NCBI RefSeq assembly: GCF_934202865.1
Contig: NZ_CAKPYL010000052.1
Coordinates: forward strand, 1 to 9,394
Source: an uncultured Fenollaria sp.
GTDB lineage: Bacteria > Bacillota > Clostridia > Tissierellales > Peptoniphilaceae
Length of the DNA: 9,394 bases
Direction of reading: 5' to 3'
This document shows positions 1-6,492 of the stretch, piece by piece. Every line of letters starts with the position of its first letter. The first letter of the stretch is position 1. Under the pieces are notes generated by a model. The model was not told where the DNA came from, made no database searches, and saw nothing but the letters and a program-made list of their open reading frames with translations. Both the position numbers and the translations under genes were made by a program.

Positions 1-2
1 CT

Positions 3-35
3 TCAAATAGTGACGATGCGGTGATGCTACCATGA
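3..35 (+). CDS. Possible C-terminal tail of an upstream gene (5' truncated by the window)
   Basis: Reading from base 3, an open frame gives the residues SNSDDAVMLP and then a TGA at 33-35. That stop overlaps the ATG at 32 as ATGA, a typical translational-coupling arrangement in tightly packed clostridial operons. The other two forward frames stop at 8-10 and 22-24, further from the next start. Ten codons are too few to identify a protein, so no function is proposed. The call rests only on the overlap geometry and could be chance. Confidence 0.3.
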   Translation, partial: SNSDDAVMLP

Positions 36-850
36 TGGATATAAAAGTACTTGCCTTTGACATGGATGGAACTTTACTAAATAGTGAGAAAATGGTAAGC
101 AGAGGCACTTCGCTAGAGCTTGAAAGATTAAATGAAAATGGAGTAGAGATAGTTTTATCAAGCGGTAGACTTTATAAGTCAATCGAAGCATATTCAAAGA
201 TACTACCATTTAAAACATCTATAGTAGCGACAAACGGTAGCGTTGTTACTGACAGTGAGGGCAGAAGAGTCTATGAAAAACCTATCGATACAGATGCATT
301 TATAAAAGTAGTGAACCTGCTTTATGACTACAAGATGAATTTCCATTTTTATGGAGTAAATGAGTTCTACAGACTTAAAGGAACTACATCCTTAAACACT
401 TACTCTAGAGTTCCTAAAAATATTAAAGATACTATTGACATAATTGAATATAACAATATAGAAGAGCTTAGAAAATCATGTGAAAGCAATTCTTATTTCA
501 AGGTTTTACTAGTTGAAGAGGATGAAAATTATTTAGAAGAGATAAGAGATGAGTTAAAGAAGATATCTGGCGTAAAAATATCAAGCTCTTGGACTAATAA
601 TATTGAGATTGTTCCAGAAGGGGTAAATAAAGCTAAATCACTTAAGTATTTATGTAAGAACTTAGGTTTAAGTTTAGATAATTTAATGTCTTTTGGGGAC
701 AATAATAACGATATAGAGATGATTGAAGAATCAAAAGTCGGCGTTGCTATGAGCAATGCAACAAATGAACTAAAACAAAAAGCAGATTTCATAACTGATT
801 ATGATAACGATCATGACGGAATTATGAAATTTTTGAAACAATATTTTTAG
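32..850 (+). CDS. Cof-type HAD-superfamily phosphatase (HAD-IIB)
   Basis: A 272-residue cytosolic hydrolase, the usual size for the Cof/YidA/YkrA branch, which dephosphorylates sugar phosphates, flavin mononucleotide or similar small metabolites. All four HAD motifs are visible. Motif I is DMDGT, with nucleophile D10 and acid/base D12. Motif II is the serine in LSSGR (about 43-44). Motif III is a lysine near 200 (GVNKAKS). Motif IV is GDNNND (222-227), which binds Mg2+. TNG at 67-69 opens the C2-type cap, which spans roughly 80-190. The start at 32 is preferred because it overlaps a possible upstream stop as ATGA; a second ATG follows at 35. No strong Shine-Dalgarno sequence is seen, which also fits coupling. 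trmL follows after nine bases, so the two are probably cotranscribed. The exact substrate cannot be read from sequence. Confidence 0.9.
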   Translation: MMDIKVLAFDMDGTLLNSEKMVSRGTSLELERLNENGVEIVLSSGRLYKSIEAYSKILPFKTSIVATNGSVVTDSEGRRVYEKPIDTDAFIKVVNLLYDYKMNFHFYGVNEFYRLKGTTSLNTYSRVPKNIKDTIDIIEYNNIEELRKSCESNSYFKVLLVEEDENYLEEIRDELKKISGVKISSSWTNNIEIVPEGVNKAKSLKYLCKNLGLSLDNLMSFGDNNNDIEMIEESKVGVAMSNATNELKQKADFITDYDNDHDGIMKFLKQYF

Positions 851-859
851 GAGGAGCTC

Positions 860-1327
860 ATGGCGATAAACATAGTATTACATGAACCAGAGATACCACA
901 CAATACTGGGGCCATAGCGAGAACTTGTGTGCTCACTAATTCTAGACTTCACTTGATTAAGCCTTTTGGTTTTGATCTAAGTGACAAATACCTTAAAAGA
1001 GCGGGGCTTGATTATTGGAAGTATCTGGATCTGACAATTTACGAGAACCTAGATGATTTTTTTGAAAAGAATAAAGATGCAAATTTTTATCTAGCAACAA
1101 CAAAGAGCAAAAATATATACTCTGATGTTAAATTTAAAGATGGCGACTTTATATTTTTTGGTAAAGAAACAGCAGGACTGCCAGAGGACTTGATTAATAA
1201 ATACATTGACAGAGCAATAAGGATACCAATGATTAAGGACTTAAAAAGATCCTTAAACCTAGCAAACTCTTGTACAGTTATTTTATACGAAGCCCTTAGG
1301 CAATTAGATTTTATGGAACTGGTATAG
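860..1327 (+). CDS. trmL: tRNA (cytidine(34)/5-carboxymethylaminomethyluridine(34)-2'-O)-methyltransferase
   Basis: A 155-residue minimal SPOUT (trefoil-knot) methyltransferase, the normal TrmL length with no extra RNA-binding domain. The family methylates the ribose of wobble base 34 in tRNA-Leu isoacceptors using S-adenosylmethionine, as a cytosolic dimer. Motif 1 is PEIPHNTGAIART (N15, G17, R21). Motif 2 is FGKETAGLPE (G101, E103, G106) and motif 3 is the SLNLANS run (131-137); these two form the knot and SAM pocket. The start is supported by AGGAGGA at 849-855, which overlaps the stop of the preceding HAD gene. The transporter gene begins eight bases downstream. TrmL is well separated from TrmH/TrmJ by its short length and N-terminal signature, so the assignment is firm. 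Confidence 0.93.
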   Translation: MAINIVLHEPEIPHNTGAIARTCVLTNSRLHLIKPFGFDLSDKYLKRAGLDYWKYLDLTIYENLDDFFEKNKDANFYLATTKSKNIYSDVKFKDGDFIFFGKETAGLPEDLINKYIDRAIRIPMIKDLKRSLNLANSCTVILYEALRQLDFMELV

Positions 1328-1335
1328 GTGATTTT

Positions 1336-2937
1336 ATGGATTATGTATTAGGACTTATGGGCGGCCTAGGTTTATTCCTATACGGAATGAGTCTTATGGG
1401 GGATGGACTTCAAAAGGCAGCAGGAAGTAAATTAAAAAAGATTATCAGTGCGTTAACTAAAAATACTTTTATGGGTATATTAGTTGGCACAGTAGTAACT
1501 ATGATAATACAGAGCTCTTCAGCAACTACAGTTATGGTTGTCGGCTTTGTAAATGCTGGTTTAATGAACTTATATCAAGCAGTTGGAATAATATTCGGAG
1601 CAAACATAGGAACAACAATTACTGGTCAAATGCTTGCTTTAAATATATCTAGATATGCACCTATAGCAATATTTGTTGGTGTACTACTATTCATGCTTGG
1701 TAAAAAGAAAAAAATTAAGAGCTATGCAGAAATTATTTTAGGTATAGGTATACTTTTCTTTGGTATGTCAGCGATGGGTGCGGCAATGAAGCCATTAGGA
1801 GAAAGCACTGTATATGCCAATTTGATGGCAAAACTAACTAATCCGTGGCTAGGAATGTTGGTAGGTATTGTTATGACAACTATACTACAGTCATCATCAG
1901 CTGCTCAAGCGATTATATTGGCGCTAGCATCACAAAATATTATTAATATGCATATAGCCTTTCCTATATTATTTGGACAAAACATAGGCACAACAACCAC
2001 AGCACTTATTTCAAGTATTGGAGCTAGTAGAACAGCTAAACAAGCAGCCTTTATACATTTTATCTTTAACGTCTTTGGTTCACTAGTATTTATGCTTGTA
2101 TTAAAAAATCCTGTTGAATCTTATGTTGTTAATAACTTTAGTCAAACGACAACACAAATTGCCATGGCTCATACATTCTTCAACGTAATCAACGTTTTAT
2201 GGATGATGCCGTTATCTAAAATACTAGTTAAATTGGCTCAAAAGTTAATACCGGAAGGTGATGATAAAGCTGATAAGCACGCTATACATCTAGATTACCG
2301 TATACTTACTACACCAGGTCTAGCCATTGAAACAGTTATAGATGAACTAACAAGAATGAACGATTTAGTTCTTCAAAATATAGATGATTCAAGAGACTTA
2401 TTAATTAATAAAAAAGGCGAATTAATGGACGTTATTTATGACAGAGAAGAGCTTATTAACAGTCTACAAAAAGAAATTATTGATTATTTGGTAAAAGTAT
2501 CAACATCTGGACTATCTAAAGAGCAACACGAAACGGTCGACGATTTATTCTTCATTGTAAATGATATAGAGAGAGCCGGAGACCATGTTAAAAATATTAC
2601 TCAGCTAAGTGAAGAAAAAACTAACATGGACATACACTTTACACAAGAAGGTAAAAACGAATTAAATGAAATGTATGACTTAACATATAAAGCATTTACT
2701 ATGACCATGGATGCTTATAGATCTATGTCAGAAGAAAAAGCATATGACATAGTAAAGACTGAAAAAGAAATAGATATTTGCGAAGAATCATTCAGAGAAA
2801 AGCATTTTAGAAGACTTATGACAAACGAATGTGAAGAGGAGCAAGGCATTATCTTCTTAGATACAATATCTAATCTAGAAAGAATAGGCGACCACGCAGA
2901 TAACATTGCTGGATATATATTAAAACATTTTGAATAA
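1336..2937 (+). CDS. Na+/phosphate cotransporter family protein with C-terminal PhoU-like domain
   Basis: A 533-residue membrane protein of the NptA/YjbB type (Na_Pi_cotrans), which moves inorganic phosphate with sodium across the cytoplasmic membrane. The N-terminal half is hydrophobic and carries the family's inverted repeat. The first copy has QSSSATT (59-65) and GANIGTT (88-94); the second has QSSSAAQ (185-191) and GQNIGTT (214-220). Serine/threonine-rich QSSS motifs line the transport site in this family. From about residue 320 it becomes hydrophilic and helical, with two PhoU-type signatures, DIERAGDH and NLERIGDH, where acidic and histidine residues bind metal in PhoU. The start lies eight bases after trmL with a modest AGGTGA site. 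No convincing terminator follows. Direction of transport is uncertain, since family members work in uptake or export. It lies upstream of the riboswitch promoter, so it is probably not controlled by glycine. Confidence 0.88.
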   Translation: MDYVLGLMGGLGLFLYGMSLMGDGLQKAAGSKLKKIISALTKNTFMGILVGTVVTMIIQSSSATTVMVVGFVNAGLMNLYQAVGIIFGANIGTTITGQMLALNISRYAPIAIFVGVLLFMLGKKKKIKSYAEIILGIGILFFGMSAMGAAMKPLGESTVYANLMAKLTNPWLGMLVGIVMTTILQSSSAAQAIILALASQNIINMHIAFPILFGQNIGTTTTALISSIGASRTAKQAAFIHFIFNVFGSLVFMLVLKNPVESYVVNNFSQTTTQIAMAHTFFNVINVLWMMPLSKILVKLAQKLIPEGDDKADKHAIHLDYRILTTPGLAIETVIDELTRMNDLVLQNIDDSRDLLINKKGELMDVIYDREELINSLQKEIIDYLVKVSTSGLSKEQHETVDDLFFIVNDIERAGDHVKNITQLSEEKTNMDIHFTQEGKNELNEMYDLTYKAFTMTMDAYRSMSEEKAYDIVKTEKEIDICEESFREKHFRRLMTNECEEEQGIIFLDTISNLERIGDHADNIAGYILKHFE

Positions 2938-2999
2938 TTAAGTCATTTTCTTCATAAATTGTTTTAATTCAGTTATAAAAAATTAAAATACAGAAAGAC

Positions 3000-3028
3000 T
3001 TGAAAATTTATACTATTTGTAGTATAAT
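3000..3028 (+). promoter_or_regulatory. Sigma-A-type promoter of the glycine reductase operon
   Basis: TTGAAA (3000-3005) and a perfect TATAAT (3023-3028) are separated by exactly 17 bases, in a very AT-rich stretch. The predicted transcription start is near 3035, just ahead of the first riboswitch aptamer, as expected for a promoter driving a riboswitch leader. This is the only near-consensus promoter noticed between the phosphate transporter and trxB. Confidence 0.85.
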
Positions 3029-3052
3029 ATATTTAGTAAAGAACTGGACGAC

Positions 3053-3141
3053 AGATGCGGGAGAGAACATATGTCACCGAAGGGTAAAGAATTTAAGCTC
3101 ACTACTTAAATTCAAAAGTCTCAGGTAAAAGTACCGCATTT
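3053..3141 (+). promoter_or_regulatory. Glycine riboswitch, aptamer 1 of a tandem pair
   Basis: Conserved glycine-aptamer blocks occur in order: GGGAGAG (3059-3065), CACCGAAGGGTAAA (3075-3088) and CTCAGGTAAAAG (3120-3131). The closing helix P1 pairs ATGCGG (3055-3060) with CCGCAT (3134-3139). A perfect nine-pair variable stem, GAATTTAAG (3089-3097) with CTTAAATTC (3105-3113) and a seven-base loop, sits where the family's variable P3 arm lies. The element binds glycine and, together with aptamer 2, controls transcription of the reductase genes downstream. This aptamer is closer to the family consensus than the second. Confidence 0.92.
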
Positions 3142-3148
3142 TGACAGT

Positions 3149-3217
3149 ACTCTGGAAAGCTTATAGCACCGATGGAGCAATCTTGTTTAAGAGAATCTCA
3201 CAGGTTAAAGACAGAGA
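3149..3217 (+). promoter_or_regulatory. Glycine riboswitch, aptamer 2 (expression-platform proximal)
   Basis: Begins with CTCTGGAAAGC (3150-3160), followed by CACCGATGGAGCAA (3167-3180), CTCACAGGTTAAAG (3197-3210) and ACAGAG (3211-3216). The closing helix P1 pairs CTCTG (3150-3154) with CAGAG (3212-3216). A short stem, TCTT (3181-3184) with AAGA (3189-3192), replaces the longer variable arm of aptamer 1. The linker between the two P1 helices is only about ten bases, as in other tandem glycine riboswitches. CACCGATGG differs by one base from the usual CACCGAAGG. The 3' strand of P1 is shared with the terminator that follows, so this aptamer directly decides the outcome. Confidence 0.9.
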
Positions 3218-3250
3218 ACAAGAGTGGCTTGTTTTCTGTTTTTTATTTTA
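3211..3250 (+). terminator. Riboswitch-controlled intrinsic terminator
   Basis: ACAGAGAACAAG (3211-3222) pairs with CTTGTTTTCTGT (3228-3239) over twelve positions, eleven Watson-Crick and one G-U, around a five-base loop AGTGG. A T-rich run (TTTTTATTTT) follows. CAGAG at 3212-3216 in the 5' arm is also the 3' strand of aptamer 2 P1, so the two folds exclude each other. Without glycine the hairpin should terminate transcription; with glycine, P1 should hold CAGAG and allow read-through into trxB. Confidence 0.87.
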
Positions 3251-3300
3251 CAAGCAAATTTGTTATTAAACAATATGTAGTATAAGGAGGTATATCATTA

Positions 3301-4242
3301 ATGTATGATGTAATTATTATTGGAGGGGGCCCTGCAGGACTAGCAGCTGGCTTATACGCTTCAAGAGCAAGACTTAAAACTCTTATCCTAGAAAAGGAAA
3401 AAGCTGGTGGACAAATAGTTATAACTGATGAAGTTGCTAACTATCCTGGTTCTGTTGAAGAAGCTTCAGGCCCAAGCCTAATTAAGAGAATGAAAGATCA
3501 AGTAGACAGCTTTGGTGCTGAATTCGTTTTAGATACTGTTGAAAAACTAGAATTAAACGATAAAGTTAAAAAAGTTGTTTGCAAAGACAAAACTTATGAA
3601 GGCAAAACTGTTATAGTTGCTACAGGTGCTACACCAAGAAAAATTGGTTGCCCAGGCGAAGTTGAATTTACAGGTAGAGGCGTAAGCTACTGCGCAACTT
3701 GCGATGCTAACTTCTTTGAAGATATGGAAGTTTATGTAGTAGGTGGTGGAGACTCAGCTTTCGAAGAAGCTATGTACTTATCTAAATTTGCTAGAAAGGT
3801 TACACTTGTTTACAGAAAAGGTAAAGAAGAAGCACGTGCAGCTGAAAGCATTAAAGAAAAAGCATTTAAGAATCCAAAGCTTGATTATATCTGGAACGCT
3901 ACTGTTGTAGAAGTAAAGGGTGATGGAATCTTAACAAGCATAGTTCTTGAAGATACAAAAACTAAAGAACATCGCGAAATATTTGCTGACGAAAACGACG
4001 GAACATTTGGTCTATTCGTATTCGTAGGATATATTCCAAAGAACGATATTGTTGAAGGCATCCTAGATATGGAAGGCGGCTATATCGTTACTGATGTAAA
4101 CATGCACACAAACATCCCTGGAGTATTTGCAGCTGGAGACAACAGAAAGAAAGAATTAAGACAAGTTGTTACAGCAACTGCAGATGGAGCTATAGCAGCT
4201 ACACAAGCAGAAAAATATATTAACGAAAACTTTGCAGACTAA
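3301..4242 (+). CDS. trxB: Thioredoxin reductase of the glycine reductase system
   Basis: A 313-residue low-molecular-weight flavoprotein that passes electrons through FAD to thioredoxin, which then re-reduces the selenoprotein GrdA. The FAD fold begins with GGGPAG (8-13); ATG at 107-109 and GVFAAGD (274-280) complete the FAD site. The redox disulfide is C131-A-T-C134 in the usual CATCDAN context. A second dinucleotide motif is present as GGGDSA (148-153). The HRRxxxR element that normally grips the NADPH 2'-phosphate reads YRKGKEEAR (171-179), with two extra residues and only partly conserved basic positions, so the electron donor deserves checking. The start has a strong AAGGAGGT (3284-3291) nine bases upstream. 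It is the first gene after the riboswitch, and trxA follows after 44 bases. Confidence 0.93.
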   Translation: MYDVIIIGGGPAGLAAGLYASRARLKTLILEKEKAGGQIVITDEVANYPGSVEEASGPSLIKRMKDQVDSFGAEFVLDTVEKLELNDKVKKVVCKDKTYEGKTVIVATGATPRKIGCPGEVEFTGRGVSYCATCDANFFEDMEVYVVGGGDSAFEEAMYLSKFARKVTLVYRKGKEEARAAESIKEKAFKNPKLDYIWNATVVEVKGDGILTSIVLEDTKTKEHREIFADENDGTFGLFVFVGYIPKNDIVEGILDMEGGYIVTDVNMHTNIPGVFAAGDNRKKELRQVVTATADGAIAATQAEKYINENFAD

Positions 4243-4286
4243 TAGTCTAAGTATATAAAGTAAAGAAATTTTAAGGAGGAATCGTA

Positions 4287-4601
4287 ATGTTAGAAGTAAC
4301 AAAAGACAATTTTGAACAAGAAGTTAAACAAGCTGAAGGCTATGTATTAGTGGATTTCTGGGGTCCTACATGTGAACCATGCAAGGCTTTAATGCCACAC
4401 ATCCACGCAATGGAAGAAGAATTTACAAACGTTAAATTCACTTCATTTGATATTTCAAAAGGTAGAAGATTAGCAATCGGCGAAAAAGTTATGGGCTTAC
4501 CAGTAATTGCTATTTACAAAGACGGTTCTCAAGTAGACTCAAGAGTTAAAGAAGACGCTACTAAAGAATCAGTTAGAGAAATGTTAGAAAAATATAACTA
4601 A
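4287..4601 (+). CDS. trxA: Thioredoxin with atypical CEPC active site
   Basis: A 104-residue cytosolic thioredoxin, normal family length. The fold markers are intact: buried acid D23 in VDFW, the active-site cysteines C29 and C32, and the cis-proline P72 in MGLPV. The active site is WGPTCEPCK rather than the canonical WAxWCGPCK. The Trp just before the first Cys is Thr, and the Gly between the cysteines is Glu. Glycine-reductase-linked thioredoxins of amino-acid-fermenting clostridia are known to deviate from CGPC (recalled, not checked), so this fits a dedicated electron donor for GrdA rather than a general thioredoxin. AGGAGGA (4274-4280) precedes the ATG by six bases. It lies between trxB and grdE, and no terminator separates it from either. 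Confidence 0.94.
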   Translation: MLEVTKDNFEQEVKQAEGYVLVDFWGPTCEPCKALMPHIHAMEEEFTNVKFTSFDISKGRRLAIGEKVMGLPVIAIYKDGSQVDSRVKEDATKESVREMLEKYN

Positions 4602-4656
4602 AGTTTATTTACTATTTTATAGTTAAATATATTCAAATTTTAAGGGAGGTGAGATT

Positions 4657-5943
4657 ATGCGTCTAGAAATAGGCAACGTGCTTATTAAAGATGTTCAATT
4701 CGGCCAAGAGACAAAGGTAGAAAATGGAGTTTTATATGTAAATAAAGAAGACATTATCAATCTTTGCAAGGAAGATGAACATATTAAATCCGTAGACGTA
4801 GAAATCGCTAGACCGGGAGAAAGTGTTAGAATCACACCGGTTAAAGATGTTGTTGAACCAAGAGTTAAAGTTGAAGGACCTGGCGGAGTATTCCCTGGAA
4901 TTCTTTCAAAAGTTGACGTAGTTGGTTCAGGTAAAACAAACGTTCTTAAAGGTTGTGCAGTAATGACAACAGGTAAAATTGTTGGTTTCCAAGAAGGTAT
5001 TGTCGATATGACAGGACCAGGTGCTCAATATACACCATTCTCAAAAACTAACAACATTGTAGTTATTGCTGAACCAATTGATGGTTTAAAGCAACACGAA
5101 CATGAAAAAGCTCTAAGATATTGTGGATTCAAGACTGCAGCTTACTTAGCTGAAGCAGCAAGAAACTTGACTCCAGATGAAACAGAAGTTTATGAAACAC
5201 TACCTTTAATGGAAGGTGCTGAAAAGTTCAAAGGACTTCCAAGAGTTGCATATGTTCAAATGCTACAATCTCAAGGACTTCTACACGACACATACGTTTA
5301 TGGTGTCGATGCAAAGCAAATAGTTCCTACAATTTTATACCCAACTGAAGTTTTTGATGGAGCTATAATTAGTGGTAACTGCGTATCATCATGCGATAAG
5401 AACCCATCTTATGTACACATGAACAACCCAGTTGTTAAAGAATTGTACAAAGAACACGGTAAAACTATCAACTTTGTTGGTATGATTATCACTAACGAAA
5501 ACGTTTATCTTGCAGATAAGGAAAGAAGTTCAAACTGGACTGCTAAATTAACTAGATATCTAGATCTTGATGGAGCTGTTGTTTCACAAGAAGGTTTTGG
5601 TAACCCAGATACAGACTTAATCATGAACTGCAAGAAGATCGAAGGTCAAGGCGTTAAGACTGTAATTATTACAGATGAATACGCTGGTAGAGACGGTGCT
5701 TCTCAATCGTTAGCAGACGCTGATAAGGCTGCAGATGCAGTTGTAACTGGCGGTAACGCTAACCAAGTTATTGAATTACCTAAGATGGACAAAGTTATTG
5801 GTCACCCTGAATTTATCGATACAATCGCAGGTGGATTTGACGGTTCATTAAAAGAAGATGGTTCAGTAACAGTTGAAATCCAAGCTATAACAGGAGCTAC
5901 TTCTGAAGTAGGTTTCGGATATTTAACAGCAAGAGGCAAATAA
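4657..5943 (+). CDS. grdE: Glycine reductase protein B, alpha/beta subunit proprotein (pyruvoyl)
   Basis: A 428-residue proprotein, matching known GrdE length. The family self-cleaves before a cysteine to give two chains (about 25 and 22 kDa), and the new N-terminus becomes a pyruvoyl group that forms a Schiff base with glycine. The likely site is between N241 and C242 in SGNCVSSCDKN (239-249); C246 is a less likely alternative. The downstream half includes a glycine-rich EYAGRDGASQS stretch and the strongly conserved ITGATSEVGFG near the C-terminus. With GrdB it forms protein B, the substrate-specific part of the complex. The glycine riboswitch and adjacent grdA/grdB favour the glycine enzyme over the sarcosine (GrdG) or betaine (GrdI) paralogues. 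GGGAGGTGA (4644-4652) sets the start. Confidence 0.95.
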   Translation: MRLEIGNVLIKDVQFGQETKVENGVLYVNKEDIINLCKEDEHIKSVDVEIARPGESVRITPVKDVVEPRVKVEGPGGVFPGILSKVDVVGSGKTNVLKGCAVMTTGKIVGFQEGIVDMTGPGAQYTPFSKTNNIVVIAEPIDGLKQHEHEKALRYCGFKTAAYLAEAARNLTPDETEVYETLPLMEGAEKFKGLPRVAYVQMLQSQGLLHDTYVYGVDAKQIVPTILYPTEVFDGAIISGNCVSSCDKNPSYVHMNNPVVKELYKEHGKTINFVGMIITNENVYLADKERSSNWTAKLTRYLDLDGAVVSQEGFGNPDTDLIMNCKKIEGQGVKTVIITDEYAGRDGASQSLADADKAADAVVTGGNANQVIELPKMDKVIGHPEFIDTIAGGFDGSLKEDGSVTVEIQAITGATSEVGFGYLTARGK

Positions 5944-5981
5944 TTAATAAAAAAATAAAAATAGGAAAGGAGAGTTTTTGA

Positions 5982-6455
5982 ATGTCAATATTTAATGAAA
6001 ATTCAAAAGTTGTTATAATTGGCGACAGAGACGGTATTCCTGGTCCTGCTATGGAAGAGTGTATCAAGACAACACCTGCAGAAGTTGTATTCTCAGCTAC
6101 TGAATGTTTTGTCTGAACTGCTGCAGGCGCTATGGACCTAGAAAACCAAAACAGAGTAAAAGAAGCCGTAGATAAATACGGTGCAGAAAACATTATAGTT
6201 TTACTTGGTGGAGGAGAAGCTGAAACAGCAGGCTTAGCAGCTGAAACTGTTACAGCAGGTGACCCTACATGGGCTGGTCCTTTAGCCGGAGTCTCGTTGG
6301 GACTTAAGGTATACCATGCATTAGACCCTGAATTTAAGGAAAGTGTTGATGCAGGCGTTTATGACGAACAAATAGGCATGATGGAAATGGTATTAGACGT
6401 AGATGCTATTACTAGTGAAATCAAAAATATAAGAGATGAGTACACTCAATATTAA
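5982..6455 (+). CDS. grdA: Glycine reductase protein A, selenoprotein (internal TGA = Sec45)
   Basis: Reading through one TGA (6114-6116) gives a 157-residue acidic protein, the size expected of GrdA. It starts [18 protein letters not shown] and continues after the TGA, in the same frame, with [11 protein letters not shown]. The redox centre is C42-F-V-U45, the CxxU motif typical of GrdA. Its selenol carries the carboxymethyl group from glycine and delivers it to protein C. It leaves as a Se-S oxidised form that TrxA and TrxB reduce. The real start has GGAAAGGAGAG (5964-5974) about seven bases upstream. A caller treating TGA as stop sees only 6132-6455 (from M51) and loses the active site. 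The protein is shared by glycine, sarcosine and betaine reductases. It begins 38 bases after grdE, and grdB follows after 37. Confidence 0.96.
6114..6116 (+). other. grdA: Selenocysteine UGA codon in grdA
   Basis: In-frame TGA at codon 45, within C-F-V-U, where GrdA proteins carry selenocysteine. The frame is open for 44 codons before it and 112 after it. A downstream bacterial SECIS hairpin is expected, but only a weak candidate is visible: CT..AGG (6121-6127) with CCTAG (6137-6141), five pairs and a two-base bulge. Confidence 0.95.
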
Positions 6456-6478
6456 TAGTGCCCAAAAATTTTAGTAAA

Positions 6479-6486
6479 AGGGGGGA
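6479..6486 (+). promoter_or_regulatory. Ribosome binding site deciding the grdB start
   Basis: AGGGGGGA lies before two adjacent ATG codons (6490 and 6493). Spacing is only four bases to the first ATG but about seven to the second, so 6493 is the better start. It also puts selenocysteine at residue 350 and gives a 436-residue product, which matches GrdB as recalled. Confidence 0.6.
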
Positions 6487-6492
6487 AATATG

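Noticed and set aside
529..792. Minus-strand open frame within the HAD phosphatase gene
   Set aside because: It is antisense to the conserved motif III/IV region of a well-supported gene and has no recognisable protein features.
2962..2988. Possible terminator after the phosphate transporter (TTTTAATT with AATTAAAA)
   Set aside because: The eight-pair stem contains only A-T pairs, has an eleven-base loop and no following T-run. It is too weak to call in such AT-rich sequence.
4595..4625. Inverted repeat TAACTA/TAGTTA and inner ACTAT/ATAGT after trxA
   Set aside because: It is short, AT-only and has no T-run; nothing supports termination or regulation between trxA and grdE.
6132..6455. Separate 107-residue gene, or grdA as a pseudogene
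   Set aside because: The upstream frame is continuous through a TGA at the known GrdA selenocysteine site, with a good ribosome binding site at the true start.
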